A stretch of 64,000 nucleotides of DNA from Clostridium collagenovorans DSM 3089 (GTDB lineage: Bacteria > Bacillota > Clostridia > Clostridiales > Clostridiaceae). A program made the translations under genes and the position numbers. The notes under the pieces were generated by a model. It did no database searches. It was not told the origin of the DNA and saw only the letters and a program-made list of their open reading frames with translations. The stretch is from positions 1-64,000 of the forward strand of contig NZ_FQXP01000007.1 of NCBI RefSeq assembly GCF_900130005.1, read 5' to 3'. This document shows, in pieces, positions 62,405-64,000 of the stretch (position 1 is the stretch's first letter; each line of letters begins with the position of its first letter).

Positions 62405-64000
62405 TTAGTTATTAATATACCAACTCTTTTGACTTTCGAACATCTCAGCATATATACCATTAATATTCATTAGTTCAGTATAAGAACCTCTTTCAACTAT
62501 TCTTCCATTTGATATTACAAATATTTCATCAGCAAGCTTAGTTGAAGCAAGTCTATGGCTTATAAATATTGTAGTTTCACCCCTACTTATTTCCTCAAAT
62601 CTTCTATAAACATCACTCTCACTTATAGGATCAAGTGCCGCTGTAGGTTCATCAAGAATTATACAGGATGCAGAACTCACTATAGCTCTAGACATAGCTA
62701 TACGTTGCCATTGTCCTCCAGATAAATCCACTCCACCTTGTCTTACTTTCCCTAGATTACTCTCTATACCCTTAGGAAGAACTTCTACTTCATTTTTCAA
62801 ATCCACTATATTAAGAGCCTTCTCTATATCTTCCATGCTACAGTTATTAATATTTCCAAAGGCAACATTGTCTTTAAATGATATATAATATCTAGCAAAA
62901 TCTTGATATACCACTGAAAACATTGATTTAAGCTTACTTTGACTATATTCTTTTATGGATAATCCATTTATAATAATCTCCCCTTCAAAATCTTCATATA
63001 ATCCTGTTATAAGCTTTGTAATTGTAGTTTTACCTGCACCATTAGCTCCAACAAAGGCATAATTCTTGCCTTGTTCAATCTTAAAGCTCATATTTTCTAA
63101 TATGTACCTGTCCATTCCAGGATATTTAAATGAAACATTTTTAAACTCAAGAGTGCTAATTTTTATTGGTAATTCAGAAGGTTTGTCCAAAAATTCTTCC
63201 TTATGCTCAAGCTTAAGAAAATTTTCAAGGTCTATAAGGTAACCTTTATTTCTAGCAAGTTGATCTGCACATTCAGGAAGTTGCCATGATAAATTTGATA
63301 TTAAAGATATTAGATTATTTATTATTGAAATAAATAATCCTATGGATAAAGCTCCTGATTTTACTGGAAATATAAGAATTAAAATAATAATTGAAGATAA
63401 TAAAGCTATAATAATTCCACCTGATTTAACTTTTATAAACCACTTAATTCTTACTTTTAATTGTAATTTTCTAGCCTTTTCATACTTCTCATGCCACTTT
63501 TCATTTACTTTCCTACTAAAACTAAAAAGAGTTCTCTCCTCTACAGCATCACGACCTATTAATACATCAGACAAGTATTCAACCTTTCTATTATATTTCT
63601 CAACTTCCCTATCTGCTTGATAAGTTGCATTGCCACCCTTTATTGCAAGCATAAATAACGGAACTGATATAAGTAATATTATTACCGCTGACCACCATAC
63701 TTGAGTAAATAGTACAGTAAAAACTCCTAATATACTTATTATAAGCGAAACCATATTGAAAAATTGTCCATAAGCTTCTGTGCATTGTATTTCTGGTTGT
63801 TTGCAAACCCTTGAAATCAAATCCCAACTCTCTTGATTCTCAATATAGTTATATTTTAGAGAAGCAACCTTCTCCACTAATGAAACTCTTAAACTCTCTC
63901 TTAATTTATTTTCAAGTTTTGTTTCTGCAAGTGCTACTATATGAGGTGAAAACCATAAGTACGCCGTACATACTGCCACAAGAAAAACAGAAAATATTAT
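62405..64000 (-). CDS. ABC exporter, permease-ATPase fusion, 5' end beyond the window
   Basis: The frame is open to the right edge, so the true start lies outside; 532 codons are visible. It has membrane helices to about 290 residues before the ATPase domain, then Walker A GANGAGKTT, signature LSGGQWQRIAMSRA, Walker B CIILDEPTAALD and switch ISHRLAS. It resembles its downstream neighbour in motif style (LSGGQWQR, DEPTAA), suggesting a heterodimeric exporter. Both ATPase sites look competent, unlike the asymmetric pair at 39797-43373. Function is unknown. Confidence 0.88.
   Translation of the reverse strand: MIFSVFLVAVCTAYLWFSPHIVALAETKLENKLRESLRVSLVEKVASLKYNYIENQESWDLISRVCKQPEIQCTEAYGQFFNMVSLIISILGVFTVLFTQVWWSAVIILLISVPLFMLAIKGGNATYQADREVEKYNRKVEYLSDVLIGRDAVEERTLFSFSRKVNEKWHEKYEKARKLQLKVRIKWFIKVKSGGIIIALLSSIIILILIFPVKSGALSIGLFISIINNLISLISNLSWQLPECADQLARNKGYLIDLENFLKLEHKEEFLDKPSELPIKISTLEFKNVSFKYPGMDRYILENMSFKIEQGKNYAFVGANGAGKTTITKLITGLYEDFEGEIIINGLSIKEYSQSKLKSMFSVVYQDFARYYISFKDNVAFGNINNCSMEDIEKALNIVDLKNEVEVLPKGIESNLGKVRQGGVDLSGGQWQRIAMSRAIVSSASCIILDEPTAALDPISESDVYRRFEEISRGETTIFISHRLASTKLADEIFVISNGRIVERGSYTELMNINGIYAEMFESQKSWYINN

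Noticed and set aside
60434..64000. Right-edge ABC pair as part of a lantibiotic cluster
   Set aside because: The LSGGQWQR motif style fits, but no precursor, LanB/C/M or peptidase gene is visible in the window.

Overview
The window is strongly AT-rich DNA of a Clostridium-like Firmicute. This rests on very low GC, purine-rich GGAGG/GGGGGA ribosome binding sites in front of nearly every gene, a FeoA-FeoA-FeoB cluster, a YhgE/Pip protein, a PdaA-like deacetylase, and several degraded insertion sequences. No rRNA, tRNA or CRISPR array was seen. The species cannot be named from the sequence.

Bases 1-15710 are a surface polysaccharide locus. On the minus strand, reading from 12614 down to 1, lie an EpsC/CapD-type nucleotide-sugar dehydratase broken by a 23-bp tandem duplication, a DegT-type aminotransferase, an initiating sugar-phosphate transferase, a beta-propeller protein, glycosyltransferases, a UDP-sugar dehydrogenase and epimerase pair expected to make UDP-GalNAcA, a Wzy-like polymerase, and the start of rfbB. 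On the plus strand, divergently, lie a Wzz-like chain-length regulator and two tandem BY-type tyrosine kinases.

Bases 16190-43373 are mostly housekeeping: a YjiH-like membrane protein; a Feo iron-uptake cluster with a near-consensus Fur box; a TtcA-like tRNA thiolation protein; cell-envelope enzymes (SGNH hydrolase, VanY peptidase, two polysaccharide deacetylases); a YhgE protein; a c-di-GMP phosphodiesterase candidate; a YcxB-like protein; a DegV protein; an aromatic-acid exporter-like protein; a Ca/Na exchanger; and a heterodimeric multidrug ABC exporter with one degenerate ATPase site.

Bases 43374-57303 are an accessory island. It holds relics of IS1182, IS200, IS630 and IS982 elements and two broken YcxB-like or membrane genes. 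Between them is a candidate sactipeptide (thioether RiPP) cluster: a 56-residue precursor with four cysteines spaced CX3CX3CX3C, two radical SAM maturases, an ABC exporter and a 51-residue membrane protein that may confer immunity. A dead IS630 separates the precursor from its maturases and a dead IS982 lies directly upstream. Next is an XRE regulator, ImmA/IrrE peptidase and a small third protein with a frameshift at a T run, resembling a toxin-antitoxin operon.

Bases 57304-64000 hold an M20 amidohydrolase, uppP (undecaprenyl-diphosphatase) and a two-gene ABC exporter, the second gene running off the right edge.
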